From assembly GCA_945890735.1 (NCBI GenBank), contig CAMDCZ010000023.1:1-33686 (forward strand): 33,686 nucleotides of DNA. Reading direction: 5' to 3'. The translations under genes were made by a program, and so were the position numbers. Each line of letters starts with the position of its first letter. Within the stretch, counting starts at the first letter, position 1. The notes under the pieces were generated by a model, which was given only the letters and a program-made list of their open reading frames with translations, was not told the origin of the DNA and did no database searches. Of this stretch, positions 8,693 through 16,728 are shown piece after piece. The stretch comes from Bordetella parapertussis (lineage in GTDB: Bacteria > Pseudomonadota > Gammaproteobacteria > Burkholderiales > Burkholderiaceae_C).

Positions 8693-9427
8693 ATGGCAAC
8701 CACGGATTTTGGTTTTAAAACCGTTGACGAGCAAGACAAAGCACGCCGGGTCCGCGGTGTGTTTGACTCGGTTGCTTCCAAGTACGACATCATGAATGAC
8801 CTGATGTCCATGGGCATGCACCGGGCATGGAAGGCCTATACCGTGATGGTGGCCAACCTGCAGGCCGGGCAACAGGTCTTGGATATTGCCGGTGGTACGG
8901 GTGACATGGCCCAAGCTTTTGCCAAACAAGTCGGTTCCACTGGTTGTGTGGTGCATACCGACATCAACTTGGCCATGTTGCGACAAGGGCGCGACAGGCT
9001 CACAGACCAGGGCTTGTTGCTGCCCACCTCCGTGTGTGATGCTGAGCAATTGCCATTCACAGACCAGCGCTTCGACCTGGTTTGTGTGGCATTTGGTCTG
9101 CGCAACATGACCCACAAAGACCGTGCTTTGCGTGAGATGGCGAGGGTGCTCAAACCAGGGGGCAAGTTGCTGGTGTTGGAATTTTCCAAAGTTGCCCCGC
9201 CGTTAAGCAAGGTCTATGACTGGTATTCCTTTCAAGTCCTGCCCCGACTGGGCAAAATGGTGGCCAACGATGATGCCAGTTACAGGTATTTGGCTGAATC
9301 CATCCGAATGCATCCTGATCAGCAAAGTTTGAAGGCATTGATGCAGACCAATGGCTTTGCGCATGTCGATGTGCACAATCTTTCCTTGGGGGTGGTGGCT
9401 TTGCATGTGGGCATCAAGTGTCAGTGA
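8693..9427 (+). CDS. ubiE: Ubiquinone biosynthesis C-methyltransferase
   Basis: UbiE is the SAM-dependent C-methyltransferase that converts the demethylated polyprenyl-benzoquinol to its C-2 methylated form in ubiquinone synthesis; in bacteria with menaquinone it also methylates demethylmenaquinol. The 244-residue protein has the family N-terminus VASKYDIMNDLMSMGMHRAWK, SAM motif VLDIAGGTGDMA near 62-73, AFGLRNMTHKDRALREMARVLKPGG, and a C-terminal YRYLAESIRMHP segment. AAAGG lies 6 bases before the ATG. It begins the ubiE-Tim44-ubiJ-ubiB run. Confidence 0.97.
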   Translation: MATTDFGFKTVDEQDKARRVRGVFDSVASKYDIMNDLMSMGMHRAWKAYTVMVANLQAGQQVLDIAGGTGDMAQAFAKQVGSTGCVVHTDINLAMLRQGRDRLTDQGLLLPTSVCDAEQLPFTDQRFDLVCVAFGLRNMTHKDRALREMARVLKPGGKLLVLEFSKVAPPLSKVYDWYSFQVLPRLGKMVANDDASYRYLAESIRMHPDQQSLKALMQTNGFAHVDVHNLSLGVVALHVGIKCQ

Positions 9428-9461
9428 TGAAGTGTTGTTTTTGTTGTGGAGTCAGCGTCTT

Positions 9462-10427
9462 ATGAAAATAGCCAGCTTTGTTTTGGTGTGCCTTTTGTCC
9501 CTCACCAGCTTGCATGCCGATGCGGCCCGGCGCATGGGCGGCGGTAAATCCTTTGGCAAGCAGTCCAACAACGTGTCGCAACGCGAGGGCACCCGCCCAA
9601 CCACATCTCCCTCACCAAATTCAACGGCTGCCACAACGCCATCTGCAACTGCAGCTGCAGCAGCTGCTTCGCCACGGCGACCTTGGGGCGCCATGCTGGG
9701 CGGTCTGGCTGCAGGGTTGGGGCTGGCATGGTTAGCCCATTCGCTGGGCTTAGGGGCTGAGTTTGGTGAGTTCCTCATGTTTGGTTTGATTGCGATGGTG
9801 CTCATGGTGGCGGTGGGCATGTTCATGCGCCGGCGTGTCAGCCAAAACACGCATGCCTTTGCTGGCGCTGGCAGTGCTCAAAACCCCGATCAGATGCGAC
9901 AGTACAACCCCTCGAAAATCGGCAATGACGCCTCAGCGCGCCCGTGGGAGAGCAACACCACCCAGTTTGAAAGCAGCGCTGCGTCATCCACTTACAACAC
10001 TCGAATCGGCTCTGCCTTGCTGGGTCACGGCAGCAACTGGCATATCCCGTCAGACTTTGATGTGCCCGGCTTTGTCAGCGCCGCGAAACACAATTTCATC
10101 TCCTTGCAAGCGGCTTGGGACCGGGCGGATATCCCTGCGCTTCGCGCCATGATGACCGACAGCATGTTGCTGGAAATTCAATCCCAGCTGGCCGAGCGTG
10201 CCCAGTTGGTTGAAGGTCCGAACACCACTGAAGTGGTGATGCTGGAAGCGCAGTTGCTGGGCATTGAAGATTTAGGCCAAGGTTACATGGCAAGCGTGGA
10301 GTTCTCAGGCATGATTCGCGAAGAAATGCATGCCGGACCCAGCCCTTTCCGTGAAGTTTGGAACATGACGCGACCCAAAGAAGGCCAAACAGGCTGGCTG
10401 GTTGCGGGTGTGCAAGCATTGCAATAA
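9462..10427 (+). CDS. Tim44-like domain membrane protein
   Basis: The 321-residue protein starts with a signal sequence (about 1-23), followed by RRMGGGKSFGKQSN, the GGG-SFG motif typical of bacterial Tim44-like proteins. A Ser/Thr/Pro/Ala-rich stretch (about 40-68) leads to two hydrophobic segments at about 72-95 and 99-122, ending in MRRR. The C-terminal part (about 200-321) is a Tim44-like domain with AAKHNFISLQAAWDRADIPALRAMMT. The ATG at 9462 follows the ubiE stop by 34 bp and gives a clean signal peptide. Its place between ubiE and ubiJ suggests a membrane role near the ubiquinone enzymes; that is inference. Confidence 0.88.
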   Translation: MKIASFVLVCLLSLTSLHADAARRMGGGKSFGKQSNNVSQREGTRPTTSPSPNSTAATTPSATAAAAAASPRRPWGAMLGGLAAGLGLAWLAHSLGLGAEFGEFLMFGLIAMVLMVAVGMFMRRRVSQNTHAFAGAGSAQNPDQMRQYNPSKIGNDASARPWESNTTQFESSAASSTYNTRIGSALLGHGSNWHIPSDFDVPGFVSAAKHNFISLQAAWDRADIPALRAMMTDSMLLEIQSQLAERAQLVEGPNTTEVVMLEAQLLGIEDLGQGYMASVEFSGMIREEMHAGPSPFREVWNMTRPKEGQTGWLVAGVQALQ

Positions 10428-10476
10428 TTCCAGATTCCCGCTCTTTCAGGGCCAAACCATTTTGGGCAGCAGATTC

Positions 10477-10992
10477 ATGGCAACCGCACCACCTCTTGCA
10501 GAACTCTCTGCCCAATTCAGTCACTTTGTGATGCAACAAAAGCCGCCTGCATGGTTGCTCAATGAGTTGCAGGACAAACTGGTGATTGTGCTCAACCATG
10601 TTTTATCGCAAGAGCCTGCAGCTGTGGAGCGGTTGCGTCGGCAGCAGGGTCGCCGAATAGGTTTGTACTGGCGCTCTCACCAATTGCATTGGCAAGTCAC
10701 ACCAGCAGGTTTGTTGACGCGTTCACTGGCCGAGCCGCCTGCTGACTTGACATTGCACATTCAAGAAGACTCACCACTGGCGCTTGTGCATGGCTTGCGG
10801 CAAGGCATCAAGCCCGCCATGCGAATCGAGGGTGATGTGATCTTGGCCGCTGAGATCAACTGGTTGGTCGACCATGTGCGTTGGGACATCGAAGAAGACT
10901 TGTCACGTATCTTGGGAGACGCCATGGCCCACCAGATGGTTGGCGTTGCCAAGCGGTTCTTGCAAGTATTGAACGGGTTAAGCCGCAAATGA
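10477..10992 (+). CDS. ubiJ: Ubiquinone biosynthesis accessory factor UbiJ (SCP2-like)
   Basis: The 171-residue protein has an SCP2-like lipid-binding fold: LYWRSHQLHWQVTPAGLL, ADLTLHIQEDSPLALVHGLRQG and MRIEGDVILAAEINWLVDHVRWDIEEDLSRILGD, the last being typical of UbiJ. UbiJ, with UbiK, binds ubiquinone intermediates and supports the soluble Ubi complex. The ATG at 10477 matches the expected N-terminus; an upstream in-frame start would run back into the previous gene. The stop overlaps the ubiB start as ATGA. Downstream placement of ubiB supports the call. Confidence 0.9.
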   Translation: MATAPPLAELSAQFSHFVMQQKPPAWLLNELQDKLVIVLNHVLSQEPAAVERLRRQQGRRIGLYWRSHQLHWQVTPAGLLTRSLAEPPADLTLHIQEDSPLALVHGLRQGIKPAMRIEGDVILAAEINWLVDHVRWDIEEDLSRILGDAMAHQMVGVAKRFLQVLNGLSRK

Positions 10993-12557
10993 CCCGCATC
11001 TACCGGGGTGTCTTTATCGTTTGGATCGTCTTGCGGTTCGGGCTGGATGAGCTCTTGCTGTCGAGTTTCAAACAGCCTTGGCTGAAAACACTCACCCGCC
11101 TGATCACTTTGGGTCGAAATTTGGATGCGCCTCGCGGTCAAAGATTGCGTCAAGCGCTGGAACACCTGGGTCCTATTTTCGTCAAGCTTGGACAGGTCTT
11201 GTCCACGCGCAGAGATTTGCTGCCCAATGACATTGCCGATGAACTGGCCAAGTTGCAAGACCAAGTGCCACCGTTTGCATCGGACATTGCTGTGGCCACG
11301 ATTGAGCGTGCATTTGGCCGTGCAGTGGATGACATCTTCAGTGAGTTTGAGCGCACCCCAGTTGCCAGTGCCTCCATCGCCCAAGTTCATTTTGCAAAGC
11401 TGCGCAATGCACAGGGCATGGAACGCGAGGTTGCCATCAAGGTACTCAGACCTGGGATGCTCAAGGTCATCAACAAAGACTTGGAATTGATGCACACCAT
11501 GGCACTGTGGCTTGACCGCCTGTCTACTGATGGGAAAAGGCTCAAGCCACGCGAGGTGGTGGCCGAGTTTGACAAATACTTGCACGACGAACTGGATTTG
11601 GTGCGTGAGGCCTCCAATGCCACCCAGTTGCGTCGAAACATGGAAGGCCTCAACCTGGTGTTGATTCCTGAAATGGTCTGGGAGTATTGCCATCAGGAAG
11701 TCATTGTCATGGAGCGGATGCATGGTCTGCCCATCAGCCAGATTGAAGGTTTGAGAAATGCGGGTGTTGACATCCCCAAGCTGGCCCGTGATGGCGTCAC
11801 CATTTTCTTCACACAGGTGTTCAGAGATGGGTTTTTCCATGCAGACATGCACCCTGGCAATATCCAAGTCAGTGTGGCGCCAGCAACTTTTGGCCAATAT
11901 GTCTCGCTCGATTTTGGCATCGTGGGTACGCTGACCGAGTTTGACAAAGAATATTTGGCGCAGAACTTCACAGCTTTTTTTCGCCGCGATTACAAGCGGG
12001 TGGCGCAATTGCATATCGAGTCTGGCTGGGTGCCTGTCAATACTCGAGTGGATGAATTGGAGTCTGCCATCCGATCGGTCTGCGAGCCTTACTTTGACCG
12101 ACCTTTGAAAGAAATTTCTCTGGGCATGGTTTTGATGCGTCTGTTTCAAACTTCTCGCCGATTCCAGGTTGAAATTCAGCCGCAGTTGGTCTTGCTGCAA
12201 AAGACCCTGCTCAACATCGAGGGCTTGGGTCGTGAACTCGACCCGGATTTGGATTTGTGGAGCACTGCCAAGCCGTTTTTGGAGAAATGGATGCTTGAGC
12301 AAGTTGGTCCGCAACGCTTGTGGAATCAACTCCAATTGGAAGCCCCTCGGCTGGCCAAAATGTTGCCAGAGTTACCGCGCTTGGTGCATTCCTTTTTGCA
12401 GCGTGACCATGAAGATGAACGCAAGCAACTGCTGTCCTTGTTGCACGCCCAGCGCAAAACCAATCAAACACTGCAAACTATCTTGCTGGTGTCCTTGGGT
12501 TTTGTGGCGGGTATTGTGATCACAGCGGTGATGAGTGTTTTCACCTTGGGCGGTTGA
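10989..12557 (+). CDS. ubiB: UbiB/ADCK atypical kinase-like ATPase
   Basis: UbiB is a membrane-bound ADCK-family ATPase that promotes ubiquinone synthesis, probably by making lipid intermediates available to the Ubi enzymes. The 522-residue protein has the KxGQ signature in GPIFVKLGQVLSTRRDLLP, the Ala-rich loop VASASIAQVHFAKL, the VAIKVLRPG lysine, the EGLRNAG-FFHADMHPGN catalytic loop and SLDFGIVGTL (metal-binding DFG). A hydrophobic C-terminal segment (about 495-520) would anchor it in the membrane. The ATG at 10989 overlaps the ubiJ stop. The stop codon directly abuts that of potI on the other strand, leaving no intergenic base. Confidence 0.97.
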   Translation: MTRIYRGVFIVWIVLRFGLDELLLSSFKQPWLKTLTRLITLGRNLDAPRGQRLRQALEHLGPIFVKLGQVLSTRRDLLPNDIADELAKLQDQVPPFASDIAVATIERAFGRAVDDIFSEFERTPVASASIAQVHFAKLRNAQGMEREVAIKVLRPGMLKVINKDLELMHTMALWLDRLSTDGKRLKPREVVAEFDKYLHDELDLVREASNATQLRRNMEGLNLVLIPEMVWEYCHQEVIVMERMHGLPISQIEGLRNAGVDIPKLARDGVTIFFTQVFRDGFFHADMHPGNIQVSVAPATFGQYVSLDFGIVGTLTEFDKEYLAQNFTAFFRRDYKRVAQLHIESGWVPVNTRVDELESAIRSVCEPYFDRPLKEISLGMVLMRLFQTSRRFQVEIQPQLVLLQKTLLNIEGLGRELDPDLDLWSTAKPFLEKWMLEQVGPQRLWNQLQLEAPRLAKMLPELPRLVHSFLQRDHEDERKQLLSLLHAQRKTNQTLQTILLVSLGFVAGIVITAVMSVFTLGG

Positions 12558-13385
12558 TCAGTCCTCAGGCCGGACAGCCGCGCGTCTTTGCTGTCTGGCG
12601 GTATGGATGCCATACATCACAACAGCCAGGGTAACGACCACCATCAGCAAGGTCGCTGCAGCATAAATAGACGGATTCACACCACGCCTGGCGTAGCTGA
12701 AAATGACCTGTGGCAATGTGGTGACACCTGGGCCAGCCAAGAACTCCGAAATGACCACATCGTCAAATGACAAGGTAAAGGTCAGCAGCCAAGCTGCCAC
12801 CAGTGCTTGTGACATGTTGGGCAGGGTGACCAAGAAAAAAACTTGGTAAGGTTTGCATCCCAAATCCAAAGCAGCTTCTTCAATCGAGCGGTCCATCTCT
12901 TTCAAACGGGATTGAATCACGACACAGGCATATGCCATGCCGAGCAAGGCATGCCCCAAAATGATGGTTAATGCGCCACGTTCAGGCCAACCCATCATCC
13001 GCTCCATGCCAACAAACAGCAGGAGCAGCGACAGACCAATGATCACTTCAGGCATGACCAACGGGGAGCTGAGCATGGCATTGAACAAGGTACGCCCTTT
13101 GAATTGACCAAAACGCACCAAGGCAAAGGCGGCCAAGGTCGCCAAAACCGTGGCCAGCGTAGCGCTCAGCAAGGCAACGTTGAAAGACAAGAAAAAGCCA
13201 TCGACCAATCGGCTGTCATTGAGCAATGCTTGATACCAGCGCAGAGAAAACCCCGTGAACACGCTGTCTTGGCGTGTGCTGTTGAAAGAGAAGGTGACCA
13301 GAAAAAGCAGGGGAAGGTAAAAAAACCCAAACACCCCTGCCAGCCAAAAGCGACCTATGTATTTGCGCCAGCCTTGTGTGTGCAT
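12558..13385 (-). CDS. potI: Polyamine ABC transporter permease, PotI type
   Basis: The 275-residue protein is a binding-protein-dependent transport permease with about six membrane helices. The ATPase-contacting EAA loop reads IEEAALDLGCKPYQVFFLVTLP. Together with PotH it would form the inner-membrane channel of a putrescine/spermidine importer. The ATG at 13385 shares its A with the potH stop (TGATG), and an AGGA lies about 9 bases upstream. It ends flush against ubiB. PotI is assigned over PotC because it follows potF and potH; the substrate (putrescine or another polyamine) is not proven by sequence. Confidence 0.9.
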   Translation of the reverse strand: MHTQGWRKYIGRFWLAGVFGFFYLPLLFLVTFSFNSTRQDSVFTGFSLRWYQALLNDSRLVDGFFLSFNVALLSATLATVLATLAAFALVRFGQFKGRTLFNAMLSSPLVMPEVIIGLSLLLLFVGMERMMGWPERGALTIILGHALLGMAYACVVIQSRLKEMDRSIEEAALDLGCKPYQVFFLVTLPNMSQALVAAWLLTFTLSFDDVVISEFLAGPGVTTLPQVIFSYARRGVNPSIYAAATLLMVVVTLAVVMYGIHTARQQRRAAVRPED

Positions 13386-14326
13386 CAGGATGATTCCTGC
13401 TCTACTTTGCGCGCCAAACGCTGGTTGTACCAAGCCAAGGGCACCACGATACCCACGATCATGACCACCGACAAAGCACTTGCGCGGGGCCAGTTGTTGC
13501 TGCTGAACATTTCATCCCATACAACCCGCCCAATCATCAGGTTCTCTGCGCCCCCGAGCAGGGAGGGAATCACGAATTCACCTAAACAAGGAATGAAGAC
13601 AAGGATGGAACCGGCCACGATGCCCGAACGGCTCAAAGGAACCGTGATCATCCAAAAGCTTTTCCAAGGGGTTGCCCCCAGGTCTTGAGCGGCTTCAAGC
13701 AAACGGTCGTCGAGTTTGACCAAGTTGGCATACAGCGGCAAAACCATGAAAGGCAGGTAGACATAGGTCATGCCCACCAACATAGACACGTCGTTATAGA
13801 GCAATTGCACAGGCTCTTGAATCAGACCAAGCCACATCAGCAAATGGTTGATCAGTCCCTGGTCCGCCAGGATGCCTTTCCAGGCATAAACACGCAGCAA
13901 AAAAGAGGTCCAAAACGGCAGCATCACCATCAACAGCAGGAGGGGTCTGACCGCGGGGGCGCTGCGGGCTAAAAAGTAGGCGAATGGGTAGCCAAAAAAC
14001 AAGCATAAAACCGTTGTCCAAAAAGCGTACTTGACAGACAACACATAGGACTCGATGTAGAGGGTCTGACCCCAACCCGATTCAGGGTCAATGAGCAAAG
14101 ACAGGTAGTTGGCGAATTTCAGATGCAAGGTGGCGCGACCTGCATCCATCTGCACCAGCGGTGCAAAAGGGTCTAGCCCCTCGCCCATGTCGGTCACGCT
14201 GATGCGCAACAAAATCAAAAAAGGGACAGCGAAGAAAAGCAACAGCCAAAACCAAGGAACGCCCAGCACGAGCCTGCGCCCGCGCTGGAGAACCAGTTGA
14301 TTCAGACCAAGAGGAAAAGTCTTCAA
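13385..14326 (-). CDS. potH: Polyamine ABC transporter permease, PotH type
   Basis: The 313-residue protein is the partner permease, with a first helix at about 26-45 (FWLLLFFAVPFLILLRIS), five further helices, and an EAA loop LLEAAQDLGATPWKSFWMITVP. No ATG or GTG precedes the first helix in frame until residue 20, so I place the start at a TTG (14326); a GTG at 14269 with AGG upstream is the alternative. The TTG overlaps the stop of a seven-codon mini-ORF by two bases. The gene lies 63 bp after potF, with a hairpin between, and overlaps potI. The ATPase gene usually found next to these permeases is absent. Confidence 0.9.
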   Translation of the reverse strand: MKTFPLGLNQLVLQRGRRLVLGVPWFWLLLFFAVPFLILLRISVTDMGEGLDPFAPLVQMDAGRATLHLKFANYLSLLIDPESGWGQTLYIESYVLSVKYAFWTTVLCLFFGYPFAYFLARSAPAVRPLLLLMVMLPFWTSFLLRVYAWKGILADQGLINHLLMWLGLIQEPVQLLYNDVSMLVGMTYVYLPFMVLPLYANLVKLDDRLLEAAQDLGATPWKSFWMITVPLSRSGIVAGSILVFIPCLGEFVIPSLLGGAENLMIGRVVWDEMFSSNNWPRASALSVVMIVGIVVPLAWYNQRLARKVEQESS

Positions 14327-14346
14327 GGCAGCAGTGAAATCAGCAT
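14323..14346 (-). other. Possible leader mini-ORF before potH
   Basis: An ATG at 14346 opens a seven-codon frame (MLISLLP) whose TGA overlaps the TTG start of potH by two bases. It begins directly after the hairpin at 14347-14391. No Shine-Dalgarno is seen apart from the hairpin arm, so translation is uncertain. If translated, it could couple ribosome entry to the poor TTG start of potH. Confidence 0.2.
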
Positions 14347-14391
14347 GAAGACGGCGAGCACGTGAGCATCAGGCGCTCGCCTGGCGTCTTC
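14347..14391 (-). promoter_or_regulatory. Hairpin between potF and potH
   Basis: The arms are GAAGAC-GGCGAGC at 14347-14359 and GCTCGCC-(TGGC)-GTCTTC at 14375-14391, giving 13 base pairs with one four-base bulge and a 15-base loop. The right arm covers the potF stop codon. No T-run follows on the minus strand, so this looks less like a terminator than an mRNA-stability or translation-control hairpin that would favour the binding protein over the permeases. Confidence 0.55.
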
Positions 14392-15529
14392 ACTTGCCCT
14401 TTTTGAAGTTGGTGTAAACCGCCGTCATGGATTCACGAGCAGCATTACCCAGTGCTGCCGGGGCAACCATCAATTTCAAGTTGGCTTCGTCTGGGAAAAC
14501 CGCTTTGTTTTGAGCGGTGACAGGATCCACATTGGCCAAGCTGGCTTTGTTGGCAGTCGGGTAGCCCAATTCATTGGTCAGCGCCGCTGATACTTCTGGC
14601 TTCAAGAAGTAGTTGATGAAGGCCATGGCGTTGTTGGGATGCTTGGCATCCGCAGGCACGGCCAGCGTGTCAAAGAAAATCAAACCGCCTGTGCTGGGCA
14701 GCAAGGCTTCGATTTCTTGGCCGCTTTTGTTTTCAGCAGCACGTTTGGCTGCGATGTTGATGTCACCTGCCCAGCCCAAAGCCACACAAGCCTTGCCACC
14801 TGCCAAATCATCGATCATCGTGCTGGAGAACAAACGAATGTCTTTGCGCACTTTCGCCAGCATGTCACCTGCTGCTTTGTGGTCAGCTGGGTCATCCGAG
14901 TATGCGTTTTTGCCTATGTAATGCAGGGCAGGTGGCAACACTTCGGTGGGTGAATCGAGGAACGCAATACCGCAAGATTTGAGTTTCGCCGTGTAAGTGG
15001 GGTTGAACACCAGATCCCAGGCGTTGTCAGGCATGGGGGTGTTGCCCAAGGCTTTGGCCACTTTGGCTTTGTTGATGCCAACGGTGGTGAAGCTCCAAGC
15101 CCATGGCAGCACGTGTGCATTGTCTGCATCCACGCCAACGAGCTTTTGCATCAATTCAGGATCGAGGTTTTGGTAGTTGGGGATTTGTGACTTATCGAGT
15201 TTTTTCAGCAAACCTGCTTCGATCTGTGCTTTGACGAACACAGACCCTGGCACCACGATGTCATAACCAGAGTTACCAGCAACCAATTTGGCTTGCAGCG
15301 CTTCGTTGTTTTCAAAGGTTTGGTAATTGACCTTGATACCGGTTTCTGCTTCGAAGTTGGCGATCATGTCTTGGGCGACGTAATCAGGCCAGTTGTACAC
15401 ATTAAGTACTTTTTCTTCAGTGTTGACGGCGGCAGCTGGTGCGGGTGCTTGGGCTTGGGGCTCTTCTTTCTTACCGCAGGCAGCAACTGCCAAACAAGCC
15501 ACGACAACCAGTAAAAGACGTTTATTCAT
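14390..15529 (-). CDS. potF: Polyamine ABC transporter substrate-binding lipoprotein
   Basis: The 379-residue protein starts with a lipoprotein signal ending in LAVAAC, with Cys18 as the lipid-modified residue, followed by an Ala/Pro-rich linker. The mature part begins VLNVYNWPDYVAQDMIANFEAETGIKVNYQTF, which is characteristic of PotD/PotF polyamine-binding proteins, and contains ALGWAGDINIAAKRA and GLIFFDTLAVPADAKHP. It would capture putrescine or spermidine at the outer face of the inner membrane. I chose the ATG at 15529 because it gives a proper lipoprotein signal. It is the first gene of a potF-potH-potI run and divergent from fmdB. Being lipid-anchored is a difference from soluble E. coli PotF. 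Confidence 0.93.
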   Translation of the reverse strand: MNKRLLLVVVACLAVAACGKKEEPQAQAPAPAAAVNTEEKVLNVYNWPDYVAQDMIANFEAETGIKVNYQTFENNEALQAKLVAGNSGYDIVVPGSVFVKAQIEAGLLKKLDKSQIPNYQNLDPELMQKLVGVDADNAHVLPWAWSFTTVGINKAKVAKALGNTPMPDNAWDLVFNPTYTAKLKSCGIAFLDSPTEVLPPALHYIGKNAYSDDPADHKAAGDMLAKVRKDIRLFSSTMIDDLAGGKACVALGWAGDINIAAKRAAENKSGQEIEALLPSTGGLIFFDTLAVPADAKHPNNAMAFINYFLKPEVSAALTNELGYPTANKASLANVDPVTAQNKAVFPDEANLKLMVAPAALGNAARESMTAVYTNFKKGK

Positions 15530-15703
15530 GATGGCAAAAACTCCATAAAACAAATGGTGATGAAGCAGGGTCAAGAACGCTTGAAAGCGCGCCAGCCGCG
15601 TAGTATAGGGACAGATGCTGACGAACTTTGGAAATTCGGCTTGTAGAGAGAAAAAGCTTACAATCTCGGGCTACAAACGATCTTCATCACCAGCGAAAAC
15701 ACC
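15530..15703. promoter_or_regulatory. Divergent potF/fmdB promoter region
   Basis: This 174-bp gap holds a plausible sigma-70 promoter for fmdB: TTGAAA at 15581-15586, a 17-base spacer, and TATAGG at 15604-15609. A second -10-like TACAAT lies at 15659-15664 without a good -35. On the minus strand TTGACC (15574 to 15569), followed after about 18 bases by TTTTAT, could serve potF. A short inverted repeat CGCTT-GA-AAGCG at 15579-15590 overlaps the fmdB -35 and might be an operator. All are read by eye. Confidence 0.4.
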
Positions 15704-16009
15704 ATGCCAATTTATGCCTATAAGTGCGGATCTTGCGGCTTCGCGAAAGATCATCTTCAAAAAATTTCAGACCCGCCTTTGAACACTTGCCCCTCATGCG
15801 GCAAGCCTACTTTCAGCAAGCAACTCACAGCCGCAGGATTCCAGCTCAAGGGCTCCGGTTGGTATGCGACTGACTTCAAGGGCGGCAGCAGCCCTGCCGC
15901 CACGCCCGCTGACGCGCCTGCAGCCGACAGTGGTGGCGCTGCAGTGGCCACCGATGCACCTGCAGCAAGCGCCTCCAGCGCTTGTGCCCCTTCTTGCGCT
16001 TGCCACTGA
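15704..16009 (+). CDS. FmdB-type zinc ribbon protein
   Basis: The 101-residue protein begins with MPIYAYKCGSCGF and CPSCGK, two CxxC knuckles of an FmdB/CxxC regulatory zinc ribbon (about residues 1-45). The second half is a low-complexity Ala/Pro/Gly/Ser stretch ending in SSACAPSCACH, a Cys-rich tail. The family was named from a putative regulator of formamidase genes; the general function is unknown. It lies 11 bp before the DUF502 gene, in the fmdB-DUF502-aspS order usual for this group. The Cys-rich tail might bind a second metal, but this is a guess. Confidence 0.88.
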   Translation: MPIYAYKCGSCGFAKDHLQKISDPPLNTCPSCGKPTFSKQLTAAGFQLKGSGWYATDFKGGSSPAATPADAPAADSGGAAVATDAPAASASSACAPSCACH

Positions 16010-16020
16010 GCCACCAGCCC

Positions 16021-16665
16021 ATGAATCTCAAAAAATACATCTTGGCTGGACTGCTTGTCTGGCTGCCTTTGGCCATCACATTGTGGGTGTTGAGCTGGTT
16101 GGTTGGCGCCATGGATGGTATTTTTGCCAATGTGCTTTCTGGCTTAGCCAGTTTTTTGCCTCAGTCTTTCAGTGACAGCTTTGGCCACCTTCAAAGTGTG
16201 CGTGGGTTGGGTGTGGTGCTGGTTGTGCTGGTGTTGGTCCTCACGGGCGCATTGGCGTCGAATGTGGTTGGCAATTGGTTGGTCAAACAATGGGATAAGT
16301 TGTTCACCCACATACCCATTGTCAAATCCATCTACACCAGTGTCAAAAAAGTGTCAGACACTTTGTTCTCCAGCAATGGCAATGCTTTTCGCCGTGCTGT
16401 GTTGATCCAGTATCCCCGCGCTGGTGCATGGACCATTGCTTTTCAAACGGGAACACCAACCGGTGAAGTGGCCCACCACCTGGGTGAAGGTTTCATGAGT
16501 GTTTATGTGCCTACTACCCCTAACCCCACCAGTGGGTTTTTTCTGCTCGTTCCCAGTCAAGATGTCATTGAACTAGAGATGACGGTGGACGAAGCCCTGA
16601 CCTATGTGATTTCCATGGGGGCCGTATCCCCAGGCGAAATCCAAGCAGACAAAACACCGCATTGA
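16021..16665 (+). CDS. DUF502 family membrane protein
   Basis: The 214-residue protein has two membrane helices, at about 5-27 (KYILAGLLVWLPLAITLWVLSWL) and 58-80 (VRGLGVVLVVLVLVLTGALASNVVG). A C-terminal soluble domain follows, with FRRAVLIQYPRAGAWTIAFQTG and VPTTPNPTSGFFLLVPSQDVIELEMTVDEAL. These are the hallmarks of DUF502, an uncharacterised inner-membrane family. The ATG at 16021 directly opens the first helix. It lies between fmdB and aspS and was probably placed there long ago, since the order is widely conserved. No function can be given. Confidence 0.9.
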   Translation: MNLKKYILAGLLVWLPLAITLWVLSWLVGAMDGIFANVLSGLASFLPQSFSDSFGHLQSVRGLGVVLVVLVLVLTGALASNVVGNWLVKQWDKLFTHIPIVKSIYTSVKKVSDTLFSSNGNAFRRAVLIQYPRAGAWTIAFQTGTPTGEVAHHLGEGFMSVYVPTTPNPTSGFFLLVPSQDVIELEMTVDEALTYVISMGAVSPGEIQADKTPH

Positions 16666-16728
16666 AAGCTGGTGCCGATGCACCAGTGGTCCCGATACAC
16701 CTACAGCAATCAAGAAAGAATCAGCATC

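Noticed and set aside
9640..9672. Short CTGCAG/GCAGCTG-like repeats in the Tim44-like gene
   Set aside because: They encode an Ala-rich linker and are explained by low-complexity coding sequence.
10433..10442. AGATTCCCGC before ubiJ, matching the right half of the kinase palindrome at 18680-18689
   Set aside because: Only one half-site is present with no paired arm, so it is most likely chance.
10761..12335. Open frame of 524 codons on the minus strand opposite ubiJ and ubiB
   Set aside because: UbiB is unmistakable on the plus strand; the antisense product resembles no known fold and has no ribosome binding site.
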